Of a DNA stretch of 64,000 nt, positions 47,554 through 57,194 are shown piece after piece. The number at the start of each line of letters is the position of its first letter. Positions within the stretch are counted from its first letter, which is position 1. Under the pieces are notes generated by a model. The model ran no database searches, was not told where the DNA came from, and saw only the letters and a program-made list of their open reading frames with translations. This DNA comes from FEN-1219 sp963744305. Lineage in GTDB: Bacteria > Pseudomonadota > Gammaproteobacteria > Steroidobacterales > Rariloculaceae. A program made the position numbers and the translations under genes. The stretch covers positions 1-64,000 of the forward strand of contig CAVUTF010000021.1 of NCBI GenBank assembly GCA_963744305.1, read 5' to 3'.

Positions 47554-48287
47554 TGGGCGCCCGCCTCTCCAGCGGCAACATACTTCCCGACGGGATTAGG
47601 AAAATGGAATGGGGGGACATAGACGTCGGGCCAGGTTTTGTACTCCACTGACGGCGGCCGATCGGGCGGTAACGTGCTCGACACCCACTTGCCGCCGTTC
47701 ACGTCGGCGTTGGGCTGCCAGCCGCCTTCGTAAGGCACGACCATGCTCTGATACCAGTGCAGCGTCTTTATCTTCCAAACGCCGTCCTCTTTGACGTACT
47801 CGTTCTCGTAAGGCCCTTCGCCCCAGATCGCGTTCTCGCCAAGCGTTCCCGCCATGATCAACGCGCGCCAACGCGCCTTGGCCGTGCGGCCGTCCGGTGC
47901 CACCGTCACGACCGGCATCAGTTGAAAATGCTCGTTGATCTGACCGTACAACAAGCCATGGCGTCCGCCGCCAAGGGCGTAAAGGTACTCACGCACGCGC
48001 GCCTTGCCGACGTAAACGCCGTCGAGCCCGATCTCGATCGTGCCGTCCTCGGCGAACAGATCCGCGACCTCATCCCACTGCGCTTCGTCGATGTAGTATC
48101 CGTAAGCGCGCTGCAAGCGCTTGATGTCGTTCGCGTCCTCGATCAGCGACTTGCGCTGCTCGAGCGCTGCGATTTGACTTTCGAGCGCGGCGAGCTCGCG
48201 GATTTCTTCGGAAGATGGACCTTTGCTGCAGGCGCCGATGCAAAGCGACGTGCCTATCGCAAGGCACAGCGCCGATGTGGACTTCAC
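47550..48287 (-). CDS. SnoaL-like lipoprotein, first of tandem set
   Basis: About 245 residues from GTG 48287, six bases after GGGGGA; the frame is open to 48368 but this start places the lipobox (CIGACSK) at the right distance. Conserved segments: IKRLQRAYGYYIDEAQWDEV, DLFAEDGTIEIGLDGVYVGK, PYENEYVKEDGVWKIKTLHW and DVYVPPFHFPNPVG. It is the most intact of three paralogues. It starts the operon that runs through two more SnoaL genes to the carotenoid oxygenase. The 66-base gap to the divergent aldo/keto reductase gene holds the promoters. Confidence 0.8.
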   Translation of the reverse strand: MKSTSALCLAIGTSLCIGACSKGPSSEEIRELAALESQIAALEQRKSLIEDANDIKRLQRAYGYYIDEAQWDEVADLFAEDGTIEIGLDGVYVGKARVREYLYALGGGRHGLLYGQINEHFQLMPVVTVAPDGRTAKARWRALIMAGTLGENAIWGEGPYENEYVKEDGVWKIKTLHWYQSMVVPYEGGWQPNADVNGGKWVSSTLPPDRPPSVEYKTWPDVYVPPFHFPNPVGKYVAAGEAGAQ

Positions 48288-48353
48288 GAACGTTCCCCCG
48301 GTGGTCCGGTCTATCGCCATTGTGACATGGCGTGTGATGATTCCGCGATAAAC

Positions 48354-49202
48354 ATGCAGCCGTTCCATTTAACTTCCGGTGTTCCCGTCGCGCGCTTGGG
48401 TCAAGGTACCTGGGCGATGGGCGACGAGCGCGCCGCGCGCCGCGAAGAGCTCGCAGCATTGCGCGCGGGACTCGACCTCGGGCTGCAGCTCATCGACACC
48501 GCTGAGATGTACGGCGACGGCCGCGCCGAAGAGCTCGTCGCCGAAGCTATCGCCGGTCGGCGCGAGCAAGCGTACCTCGTCAGCAAGGTCCTGCCGCGCA
48601 ACGCGAGCCGGCGCGGCACGCTCGAGGCATGCAAGCGCAGCCTGAAGCGTCTCGAGACGGACTACCTCGATCTCTATCTCCTGCATTGGCGCGAATCGCG
48701 GCCGCTCGCGGAGACGCTCGAGGCTTTCGTCACGTTGCGGGAGGAAGGGCTGATCCGCCATTTCGGCGTCAGCAATTTCGATCGCGACGATATGGAGGAA
48801 GCGCGCGCGCTGCCCGGCGGCGAGGGTATAGCCGCGAACCAGATCCTCTACAACTTGCAGCGGCGCGGCAGCGAGTGGGACTTGCAGCCGTGGTGCGCCG
48901 AGCACGGCGTGTCGATCATGGCGTACACACCGCTCGGCAATTCCGGCCGCGATCAGCGTGCGATTCTCGGGGACGCGACGGTCAAGAGAATTGCGGCGCG
49001 CCACGGCGGGACGCCGGCGCAAGTCGCGCTCGCGTGGCTACTGCAACGCGACAACACCGTGACGATACCGAAAGCGGGCACCGAAAAGCATGTTCGCGAG
49101 AATCGCGGCGCGCTGGATCTGAAGCTATCCGCGGCCGACTTAGCCGAGCTCGACGCCGCGTTCCCGCCGCCGCGCCGCAGGGTTCCGCTCGAGACGCTTT
49201 GA
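48354..49202 (+). CDS. aldo/keto reductase
   Basis: About 282 residues from ATG 48354. The catalytic tetrad can be placed: Asp and Tyr in IDTAEMYGDGRAEEL, Lys in LVSKVLPRNA, His in LYLLHWRESRPL. IRHFGVSNFD and VALAWLLQRDNTVTIPKAG are the usual NADPH-binding blocks. It resembles 2,5-diketogluconate reductase/YeaE-like enzymes. It reduces aldehydes or ketones to alcohols. It is divergent from the SnoaL operon and precedes the VOC gene by 23 bases, so it probably belongs to this catabolic region. Confidence 0.9.
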   Translation: MQPFHLTSGVPVARLGQGTWAMGDERAARREELAALRAGLDLGLQLIDTAEMYGDGRAEELVAEAIAGRREQAYLVSKVLPRNASRRGTLEACKRSLKRLETDYLDLYLLHWRESRPLAETLEAFVTLREEGLIRHFGVSNFDRDDMEEARALPGGEGIAANQILYNLQRRGSEWDLQPWCAEHGVSIMAYTPLGNSGRDQRAILGDATVKRIAARHGGTPAQVALAWLLQRDNTVTIPKAGTEKHVRENRGALDLKLSAADLAELDAAFPPPRRRVPLETL

Positions 49203-49225
49203 AGAGAACAAGAAAGGTAACCCCG

Positions 49226-50087
49226 ATGAGAAACACCGCCCTCCTCTGTGCCGTGCTCCTCACGATCTTGGCCGCGCTTCCGCCGCCCGCAGCCGGGCAG
49301 CTTCTGAACAAGGAAGCGCCGGTGATCGTCGGCCACTACCACTTGAACGTCTCGAGCATCGACGCGCACAAGAAATTTTGGGTCGACACGCTCGGCGGGA
49401 ACTGCGACCAAGATCGGCGATATCGATGCGATCCGTTTTCCGAACGTGTATCTCATGCTCCGCCTGCAGGCGCCGACAGGAGGCACGCGCGGCACGACGT
49501 TCGATCACATCGGCTTCGCCGTGCCCGACGTGCCGGCGCTGACGACGAAAGTCGTCGCAAACGGCTACGCGCTCACCGTCGGGCGGGAGCCCGCGCCCGG
49601 CGAAACCGCGAGCCCGCCGACCGCCGGCAACTACGGCCGGTTCTCGTATCTCGTGGGGCCGGATGGCGTGAAGGTCGAGCTCGTGACGAACATGGAGCCG
49701 GGCGCGCCACCGATCGTGCATCACCACGTGCATTTCGTGAACCCGGAGTTCGTCGCGATGCAGCAGTGGTACATGAAGGCGTTCAACGCCACCTTGCGCG
49801 AAGGCCAGACCGACTTCTTCATCGGCGCGGACCTGCCCGGCGTCGGGTACATGCTGAACTTCTTCAGCTGGCTACCGAACGAAGAGCTCGTCGGCACGGG
49901 CGGCCGAGCCGTCGATCACGTCGGCTTCGAGGTGCGGGATCTGCAAGCGTTCTGCGCGGAGCTCGAGCGCAAGGGTATTGCACTTGCGCAGCCGTACCGC
50001 AAGAGCGGCAATCTCGCGACGGCGATGCTGACCGATCCGTGGGGCACGTCGCTCGAGCTCACGGAGGGGCTTCGCGACTTGCCGTGA
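49226..50087 (+). CDS. secreted VOC-family protein, one frameshift
   Basis: Start ATG 49226 follows AAAGG; a signal peptide ends PPAAGQ. The first VOC domain starts VGHYHLNVSSIDAHKKFW. The frame shifts near 49403 (one extra A in GGGAACTGCG) and resumes as KIGDIDAIRFPNVYLMLRLQ. Two VOC repeats follow: FDHIGFAVPDVPAL and VDHVGFEVRDLQAF, each with His and Glu metal ligands. Such proteins may be glyoxalase-, epimerase- or dioxygenase-like. With the AKR gene it forms a short operon. The substrate is unknown. Confidence 0.8.
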
Positions 50088-50177
50088 GGTGGCTCGCGCT
50101 CGGCTTCGTGCTCGAGAGAGGGACCGGGGCGAATGCCCCGGTCCGTCGGTGCGCCGGTTGCCGGCGCCGTTAGCTCG

Positions 50178-52703
50178 TCACTCGACCTGCGGGCGGTTGC
50201 CGAAGTTGTAGTCGAACGTGAGGCCGTACTCGCGCGGCCGTCCCATCGTGAGGCCGAGCGCCGAGCGCTCGGGCGCCGCGATGCCGGTCGCGACCGGAGA
50301 ATCCCAGAATCCGCCGCCGAAGCGGCTCCCGTAGTTCGCATACACCTCGTCGGTGAGATTGTTGCCGAAGAAGGTCAGCGCCCACTTTCCGCCGGTGCTC
50401 GTGTAGCGCACGCGGCCGTTCAGCAGGCCGTAGTCCGGCAGCTCGTACCGTGAATCGAAGAAGTAGTTCGGAGTCGGCATTCGGCGCGCCCGTGACCGGG
50501 TTGAAGCAAAGCTGCGACGTGCCGCCCGGATGCGTTTGCTGCGCCCCGGTCCAGGCATAGCTCAACATCACCGTGAGATTGCTGCCTCGTTGCATCGGCA
50601 TCGACCAGCGGCCGCCCACCGTGTAGCTCTCCTCGACCGGTCCCGGGAACAGGAAATCGCCATTGTTTGCGCACGGGTCTTTGACGACCGAATCGACCGA
50701 GCCTGCGGAGAAGTCGAGCGTCAACCGTCTCGGTCGCGGCGATCTGGCCCTCGAGCTCGATGCCGTCGATATCGACATCGCCGGTGTCGACCGTTTGGAT
50801 CCGGAAACCCGTCGGCGACGACGAATCCGGTATCTGAATCGGTCCTTGGCGATCCGAGTACGCCATGTCGAAGTACGTGATATTCAAGCGCAATCGCTGA
50901 TCGAGCCACTCCGTTCGGAAGCCGAGCTCGTTGTTCTCTACGGACTCGGGCGGCGTGAACGCCGGACGAGGCCATCGGCGATGGCTTGCGTCTGCGCGTC
51001 GCCGCTACCGGAGGCGGGGCCCAGCGCCCGGCGCAATCCCGGCCACGCTGTAGCTATACGCGCCGGCCCGGTACGCCTTCGAGGACGTGAGATACACCAT
51101 GTGGTTGTCGGTGAGCTGATAGTCCAACGTGAGCCGATAGTCGGTGTCGTTCCAATCGTCCTGCGCGAAGACCTCCGTCGACCGCACCGCTGAATGGGAT
51201 GAAGTCATCGGCCGCGAACCGAACTTGCGTGACCTCTTTTTCGTCGTATCCGTAGCGCACACCGGGCGTCACCGTAAAGCGGTCGGTCAGGTGCCAAGCC
51301 AAGTTTGCGAACACCCCGTACGACGTCGTGGTTTGATCGATTGCGGTGTCGGTCGTGACGAACAGCCCGTTCGGACCGAACGTGCTCGTTGCGACGGCAT
51401 CCGGCGGCGTACCGGGCAGTCCACCCGTAGCGTTATAGATGCTCGTGCCGCGCCGTTCGTGCACGGCTCCCGTCGAGCTCGAGTCCTCCCCGAAGAACGA
51501 GACACCCGTGACGAGGTCGACGCGCCCGAAGTCCGCGGTGAGCTGCAGCTCCTGGTACACTACGTCGGACTCGACGTTGGTCGGGTCGACCCTGGTGCCG
51601 ATCATCACCCAATCGGTGCGGCCCGCGCTCTCGAAGTCCGACACGCCGGTGATCGACGTGAAGCTCCAATCCTGGTTGATCTGCCAATTGGCGTTGATGG
51701 AGAACTGACTGTAGTCGGACTCGTTCGTCTGCTCGCATGACGTATCCCAATCCGGATTGCCATCGTCAAGAAAACACCAATCCGCCATCGTGAAATCATC
51801 GAGCACCAACCGCGAATCGTTGTTCGGGTCGAGCCTCGGCTGGCCCGCCAACGCGAGGAAGTCCGAGAGCCAGTCCGCACGCCCGCCCTGGTAATTCAGG
51901 TTCGGGTTCATGTCGAACGTCGCGAGGTCCTGCGGGTTGCCGTCGGACTCGGAGCTTTGCATGCTCGCGGCGAAGGTGACGCGCAGGTTCTCGTTCGGCA
52001 CGAGCGCGAGCTGCATGCGCCCGATCGTGTCCTCGGATCCGCCGAGCTCCTGAGTGCCGCGGCGGACATAGCCGTCCTGGTTCAGGGTCGCGCCTTGCAC
52101 GCGGAAGAACACCGTGTCCGTGATCGGCACGTTCATCATCGCGTTCAAGTCAGCGCGGCTGAAACTGCCCGCCGACATGCGCACGTGCCCCTCGCGCTCG
52201 CTATGCGGTTGTTGCGTGAAGACGCGGATCGCGCCTCCCGTGCTGTTGCGCCCGAACAGCGTTCCTTGCGGTCCCCGAAGCACCTCGACGCGCTGCACGT
52301 CGAGCATGCTCATGAAGGGCCCCGTGGTGCGCGGCATGAAAATCCCGTCGACGTAGAGGGCCGCCGATCGCTCGCCCGTGGCTCCGCCGCCGCCGGACAA
52401 GCCCCGAATCTCATACGTCGGCGAAGCATTGCCGAAGCCGCGACCTCCCTTGATGTCGAGGTTCGGCGTGTAAATGGCGATGTCCTCTAGAGTTTCGATG
52501 CCTCTGAGCTCCATCGCCTCCTCGTTGAACGCAATGACCGAAATCGGTGTCCGCTGCAACGTCGTCTCGCGGCGCTCGGCCGTGACGACGATTTCACTGA
52601 GATTCTGTGCGGAAGCGCTCGCCGCGCTCCCCAGTGCCGCAACGACTCCGACGCAAATGAGGGATCGTCGGCAGACGGTCCCATACCCCACCGTGTATTT
52701 CAT
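50178..52703 (-). CDS. TonB-dependent outer-membrane receptor, at least four frameshifts
   Basis: ATG 52703 has AAGGAG ten bases upstream; the signal peptide ends ASASAQ. The TonB-box-like SEIVVTAERRETTLQ and plug blocks (VEVLRGPQGTLFGRNSTGGA) are intact, and the first 500 codons are unbroken. From about 51190 on the frame changes repeatedly (near 51190, 51010, 50730 and 50480). Conserved barrel strands appear in each frame and the last strand ends LTFDYNFGNRPQVE. Total length ~840 codons is normal. It may import the substrate of the neighbouring catabolic genes; that is inference from proximity. Confidence 0.82.
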
Positions 52704-52956
52704 GGTCGAACTACTCCTTTATCGACTGGTATCGACTGGATTCCCACTACGAACGGACGAGATCCCCACTGACTAGGAGAATGCAATTAGCGCTGCGAAA
52801 CGAAATTTCATATGTCGCGGACGTACGACAGAGACTTGCGGCGCTGCGAATGCGCGCAACGACATTGACCAGGGGCCAACGAAATATTCCCGAGACCGTG
52901 CACTCCGGCGCGTAGCTTGACATAAAGCTGGCATGCAAGCCAAAAAATTTGCTCGG

Positions 52957-54404
52957 TCAATTCTCCCGCGGCCGCGGGAAGAGCTGCACGGACGCCGACG
53001 TCTGAAGCGCCGCCGCTAGTCGCTCCGCCGTTTCCGGCAGAAACGGCGCAAGCTCGTCCGCGATGCACGCGAGCGCCGCGTAGAGCTCGCCGAGCACGCG
53101 CTCGAGCTCACGTGTCTTCTCCGCGTCTGCGCGAGCCGCCAGGGCTCCGTCCGATTCACGTACGCATTCGCGGCCGTCACGACCTCCCAAATCGCATCGA
53201 GAGCCCGATCCACCGCAAAGTCCTCGATGTGACCCTGCACCGCTTCGCCGAGGCCCGCCGCGAGCTCCGACGGTGTGGCATCAGGCACGCCGTAGCGGCG
53301 CCCGAGCGCAATCGTCCGCGAGACGAGATTGCCGAAATCGTTCGCAAGCTCGTGCGCGTAGACCTCGTCGAAGCGCGCCCACGAGAAATCGCCGTCGCGC
53401 CGGCTGCCGATGTGGCGCAGCAGGTAGTACCGCAGCGCGTCGGGGCCGTGCGGCGCGCATGCTTCAGGCGGCGACACGGTGTTGCGCAGCGATTTGCTGA
53501 TCTTCTGGCCGTCGATCGTAACGTAGCCGTGCACGAGGAGCTCGGAGGGCAGCCGCAGCCCGGCCGACAACAGAATCGCCGGCCAATAGATGGCGTGGAA
53601 ACGGATCACGCCTTTGCCAATCACGTGGGTGATCCGCGCAGCGTCCGTCCACAGTCGGGCGAACGACTCCGATGAGGTCGCGTAGCCCGTTGCGCTGATG
53701 TAATTCGCGAGCGCGTCGAACCAGACGTAGATTATCTGCGAGGGATCGCCGGGCACCGGCAATCCCCAACCGCGCGCCCGCTCGACGCTGCGCGAGATCG
53801 ACAGGTCGAGGAGCGGCGACGCGAGAAAAGACAGCACCTCGTTCTTGCGATGCGCCGGCCGGATCGTGAGATCGCCGCGCTCGATGAGTTTCACGAGGGC
53901 GTCCTGGTAGCGACTCAAGCGGAAGAACCAGTTTCGCTCCGCGACACGTTCCAGCGCCGTGCCGTGCTCCGCGCAGAGGCCGTCGACGAGCTCGTCCTGC
54001 GTCTGGAATTGCTCGCAGCCGACGCAGTACAGGCCTTCGTAGCTGCCGAGATAGACGTCGCCGCTCGCGACGCAGGCATTCCAGAGCTTCTCGACCGCCG
54101 GCGCATGGCGCGGATCGGCGCTCGTGCGCAGGAAGTCGTCGTAGCCGATGTTCAGCAGCGGCTTGAGAGCCGCGAATTCCTCGGCGTTTCCGGCGACGAA
54201 CGCAGCCGTCGGCACGCCTTCGGCCGCTGCTGCGAGCGCGTTCTTCAGGCTGTTCTCGTCCGTGCCCGACAAGAAGTAGAGGTCTTCGCCGCGGCGGCGC
54301 CAGTGCCGCGCGAGCACGTCCGCGATCACGAGCTCGAGCGCAAACCCGATGTGCGGCGCCGCGTTCACGTACGGAATCGTGGTCGAGATGAAGCGCTGTT
54401 CCAT
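52957..54404 (-). CDS. metG: methionyl-tRNA synthetase, one frameshift
   Basis: About 482 codons from ATG 54404 (TTGGAGAAATGCC upstream). Class I signatures: TIPYVNAAPHIGFALE (HIGH-type) and GQKISKSLRNTV (KMSKS-type). Zinc knuckle CVGCEQFQ with a second Cys/His pair. The frame shifts near 53140 and the anticodon-domain end follows (EKTRELERVLGELYAAL to 52957). metG is normally essential, so the shift is very likely a sequencing error. The C-terminal dimerisation domain of some MetG proteins is absent. A terminator hairpin and Met-rich leader ORF lie directly upstream. Confidence 0.9.
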
Positions 54405-54420
54405 GGCATTTCTCCAAGGC

Positions 54421-54456
54421 AAAAAAAAACCGGGCCACCTCGTGGAGATGGCCCGG
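54421..54456 (-). terminator. intrinsic terminator just upstream of metG (putative attenuator)
   Basis: On the minus strand CCGGGCCA (54449-54456) pairs with TGGCCCGG (54430-54437), with a further 3-bp CTC/GAG stem inside and a short loop, followed by nine T residues (54421-54429). This is a strong rho-independent terminator ending 17 bases before the metG start codon. Its 5' arm overlaps CATCTCCAC (minus strand), which can pair with GTGGGGGTG of the leader. It could terminate the upstream operon, but the leader ORF and promoter in front of it suggest attenuation. Confidence 0.8.
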
Positions 54457-54484
54457 CTTCGTGACAGACGTCTAAATCAAGAAA

Positions 54485-54559
54485 TCAGGTCGCGCGGCAC
54501 CCCCACATCGGAAACGTGGTCATGCGCATGCGCATCGAGTTTACGGGTCGGTTCGACAT
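54485..54559 (-). CDS. Met-rich leader peptide of metG
   Basis: A 24-codon open frame from ATG 54559 to TGA. Residues 9-24 are MRMRMTTFPMWGCRAT: four Met codons within ten codons. It lies between a predicted promoter and an intrinsic terminator in front of the methionyl-tRNA synthetase gene. No Shine-Dalgarno site is obvious. The transcript would start at or next to the first ATG, so translation could be leaderless, or initiate at the internal ATGs. If charged tRNA-Met is scarce, ribosomes would stall in the Met cluster. The peptide itself is probably not functional. Confidence 0.55.
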   Translation of the reverse strand: MSNRPVNSMRMRMTTFPMWGCRAT

Positions 54560-54566
54560 GGGGCGG

Positions 54567-54596
54567 ATCATAAGGCGGCGTACACGGCAAAGTCTA
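54567..54596 (-). promoter_or_regulatory. sigma-70-like promoter for the metG leader
   Basis: On the minus strand TAGACT (54591-54596) and TATGAT (54567-54572) are spaced by 18 bases and match the -35 and -10 consensus at four and five positions. Predicted start of transcription is about 54560, next to the leader ATG. It lies in the 47 bases between the preceding gene's stop codon and the leader. Predicted by eye from hexamer match and spacing only. Confidence 0.45.
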
Positions 54597-54606
54597 GGAC
54601 TTGGGA

Positions 54607-55663
54607 TCAGCGCTGCGTGCATTCGTAGGGCAGCAGCTGCACGCTCGGCAGCCACAGCCAATACTGCTCGAGCACGACCGGCTCGGTGAAGGTCGCGGGA
54701 TCCGTCACGGTCATCTCGTAGTCGAGGCGGCTGCCGTCTGCGGTCGGTGTGAAGCGCTCGACAATCTCGACCGCCGGCGTCTGCGGAATTCCGAGCTGGC
54801 TGAAATAGGGCCAGTCGATTCTCCTGGTCCTGACAACGAGCGTGCGGTCTTCCCAGTGGCCGACGGAGAACCCGAGCGGGGACGGCGGCGGTGCCTCGAT
54901 CGCGCGGCCGCCCATGTGGATCCGCCGCTCTAGGTCGTATTCCTCCAGACGCAACAAGATGTCGCCGTAGTCCCCGCGCACGAATTCAATCGGATACGGC
55001 GCCTCCATGATTGTAGGCATGCCTTTAGGCACGCAGTTCGCGGTCGGGTTATCGGTCGCGCGGTCGAACTTCGCGAGCGCCGCGCGGGCGGCGGGCGTCA
55101 TAGGATAGGACTGGATGTCGAAATTCGGGTCGGTCGCTTCGCGGAACAGCCGCGCTTCTGCGCGCGTGTGGCTCCAGACGCGAAACAGCCCCAGATCGGG
55201 CCGTGAGCCGTCGCCCGTGCGCGCCATCAGCAGCGACTCGTCGCCGAGGGCGCGCTGCGACCAACGCGGCTTCAGGCCGACGTTCAGCAACAGCTCGCGG
55301 CCATCGGGCAGCAGCAGGTGCCGCGCGTACATTTCCTTCTTGTCGCTCAGCGGCGGGTTGCCCGCGATGCGCACGCGATCGCCCACGTGGATCGTGCCGA
55401 CGTCGATGCCCATGCGCTTCAAGACCGTGAGCGAGCTCGTCTCGACATCCCAGTCGATCGCTGCACCGTTCGCGTCGACGGCGTGCACGCCTGAGGTACG
55501 CGTGCGGGTTGCGCCACAGGAGCTCCGTGACCTCGCCCTCGATCTCCGTCACGGTCCCCGTGTCGAAGCGTCCGAAGAAGCTGTGGTGAGCGTTTGCGCA
55601 GAGCGGCGCGCCCAACGCGCCCACGCAGATTGCCGCAGCTATCGGTGCCAGCGCCCGCTTCAT
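54607..55663 (-). CDS. DUF6152 / GHWE-domain fusion protein, one frameshift
   Basis: Residues 1-90: signal peptide and DUF6152 domain, starting HHSFFGRFDTGTVTEIEGEV after cleavage, then ELLWRNPHAYL. A frameshift lies near 55490. The second part starts VDANGAAIDWDVETSSL and later has GFSVGHWEDRTLVVRTRRID, AVEIVERFTPTADGSRLDYE and VTDPATFTEPVVLEQY. That C-terminal order corresponds to the separate protein at 16301-17086. So one gene here combines what are two adjacent genes at 16.3-17.5 kb. ATG 55663 is 13 bases after the hydrolase stop. Secreted; function unknown. Confidence 0.7.
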
Positions 55664-55676
55664 CGCGTCCACGTGC

Positions 55677-56297
55677 TCACCCCCGCTGCGAATGCCGTTC
55701 GATGAACGCGCGCGCGACGCGCGCGATCTCCGCGAACACATCTTCGGTGCTTTCGCGCGAGCGTTTCAATACCTGATAGCCGTGGTCCGCCGTGTCGAGC
55801 CAGTGCAGCTCCGCGTGCCGCAATCCCGCAACCAGCGGCTCGAGCAGACGACGCTCGGCGAGCTTGTCGCGCGTGCCCGAGAGAAACAGCATCGGCCGCT
55901 GAATCCCGGCAAGGTGCTCGGCACGCTTGACCGCGGGCTGCCCCGGATTGTGCAGTGGGAACGAGCAGAAGATGAGCCCGACGGCCGCAAGATGCCGATC
56001 GAGCACCGCGTGTGAAGCCATTCGGCCGCCGAACGAGTGGCCGCCGAGCCAGATCGGCAGCTCGGTGCGCTCCTGAGCCGCCGCGAACGCTTCAGCGATT
56101 CGCGCCGTCGCGATCGCGGGCGGATCGACACGGGCTTTGCCCTCCTCCATGTATGCGAAGTTGAAGCGCAGCGTTGCGATGCGTTGCCGCTCGAATGCAT
56201 CCGCGAGCCCCTGCATGTGGCGATGCGTCATGCCGGCGCCCGCCCCGTGCGCGAGCACGAGCGCCGCGATCGCTTCGTCGGGACACTGCCACAGCAT
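55677..56297 (-). CDS. alpha/beta hydrolase (KANL3/Tex30-like)
   Basis: About 206 residues. The nucleophile elbow is IWLGGHSFGGRMAS; the oxyanion part is VLAHGAGAGMTHRHM; RPMLFLSGTRDKLA gives the acid and TADHGYQVLKRS the His. The family is annotated as dienelactone-hydrolase-like. ATG 56297 lacks a ribosome site because the repeat at 56298-56334 lies directly upstream. The frame remains open through the repeat to an ATG at 56321, which would add eight Pro/Asp-rich residues encoded by the repeat. Substrate unknown. Confidence 0.85.
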   Translation of the reverse strand: MLWQCPDEAIAALVLAHGAGAGMTHRHMQGLADAFERQRIATLRFNFAYMEEGKARVDPPAIATARIAEAFAAAQERTELPIWLGGHSFGGRMASHAVLDRHLAAVGLIFCSFPLHNPGQPAVKRAEHLAGIQRPMLFLSGTRDKLAERRLLEPLVAGLRHAELHWLDTADHGYQVLKRSRESTEDVFAEIARVARAFIERHSQRG

Positions 56298-56334
56298 GGG
56301 GTCAGGCTCGGGGTCAGGCACCGTGCCTGACCCC
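56298..56334. repeat. GGGGTCAGGCAC palindrome plus one extra copy
   Basis: GGGGTCAGGCTC (56298-56309) is followed by GGGGTCAGGCAC (56310-56321) and, after one base, its exact complement GTGCCTGACCCC (56323-56334). The palindrome sits between the methyltransferase stop codon and the hydrolase start on the same strand. The TCA directly after GATT (56339-56341) is the methyltransferase stop. Same family as 4949-5036 and 37312-37383. Confidence 0.9.
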
Positions 56335-56338
56335 GATT

Positions 56339-57090
56339 TCAGTTCGGCTTGCGGAAGATGAAAAAGGCTTGATCGGTGGTGCCGCGGGTGCCGGGCGCAA
56401 ACACCATCTGCGTGCGATCATCCGCGGGGTTCGCGAGCAGGTCGCTTTCGACGGCGAGCTCGAAACCCGCGGCCGTCACTTCTTGCTTGATCGTGTCGAC
56501 GCCCATGCGGTGAATCGTCGCCGCGTCGCGCCAGCCGGAGCCGTCCTCGGCCTTGTGGTCGATGACCAAGTAGATGCCGCCGGGCTTCAGCGCCGCGAGG
56601 ATCTTCGCGTTCATCGCCGCGGTATCGATGCCGTTCGGCTGCAGGTCGTGGTAGTAGAGCACATTCCAGACACTGTCCACGTTCTGCGGAAACGAAGCCG
56701 TGTTGTAGTCTTCCTGGTGATAGACCACGTTGTCGTGCGTCGCGTCGAACGCGCGCGACGCTTCGCCCGCGAAGCGCTCCGTGTACGGAAGATCGTAGAC
56801 GTCGATCATGCCGCTCGGCCCGACGGCGACGCTGAGCATCTCCGTGAAATATTGGCCGAACCCCGCGATCTCGATGATGCGATCGCCTTCCTCGATGCCC
56901 GACATCACGAGAATTTCGGCCGGCTTGCGATTTGCGTCGCGGGCACGCTGCTCCGCGCTGCGCGTCGGGCGAATCGACCGCGCGCTGGATGTGCGCCGGA
57001 ACTGCTGGCGGCGGCGCCGGACTCTTCGGCGCGCTCGCAACCGGCGAGCACTGCAACGGCTAGGACTGAAACAACGGCGATCGTGCGCAT
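56339..57090 (-). CDS. secreted/lipidated class I SAM-dependent methyltransferase-like protein, frameshifted N-terminus
   Basis: ATG 57090 follows GGAGGTGACC and encodes MRTIAVVSVLAVAVLAGCER, a lipoprotein signal. The frame shifts near 57015 and 56970, after which RARDANRKPAEILVMSGIEE continues without interruption. The Rossmann-fold glycine loop has IIEIAGFGQYFTEML. A later conserved segment is VLYYHDLQPNGIDT followed by ALKPGGIYLVIDHKAEDGSG. This family of apparently exported methyltransferase-like proteins occurs in many proteobacteria. Activity in the periplasm is doubtful because SAM is cytoplasmic, so it may have another role. Confidence 0.75.
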
Positions 57091-57194
57091 GAAGGTCACC
57101 TCCGAGCCGCAGTGTGTCGCCCTTGTCGCGGCGATGCAATTGCGGCAACCGGACGAGCGGAGATGCGAGCGCAGCGCGCAGCGTACAATGGTTC

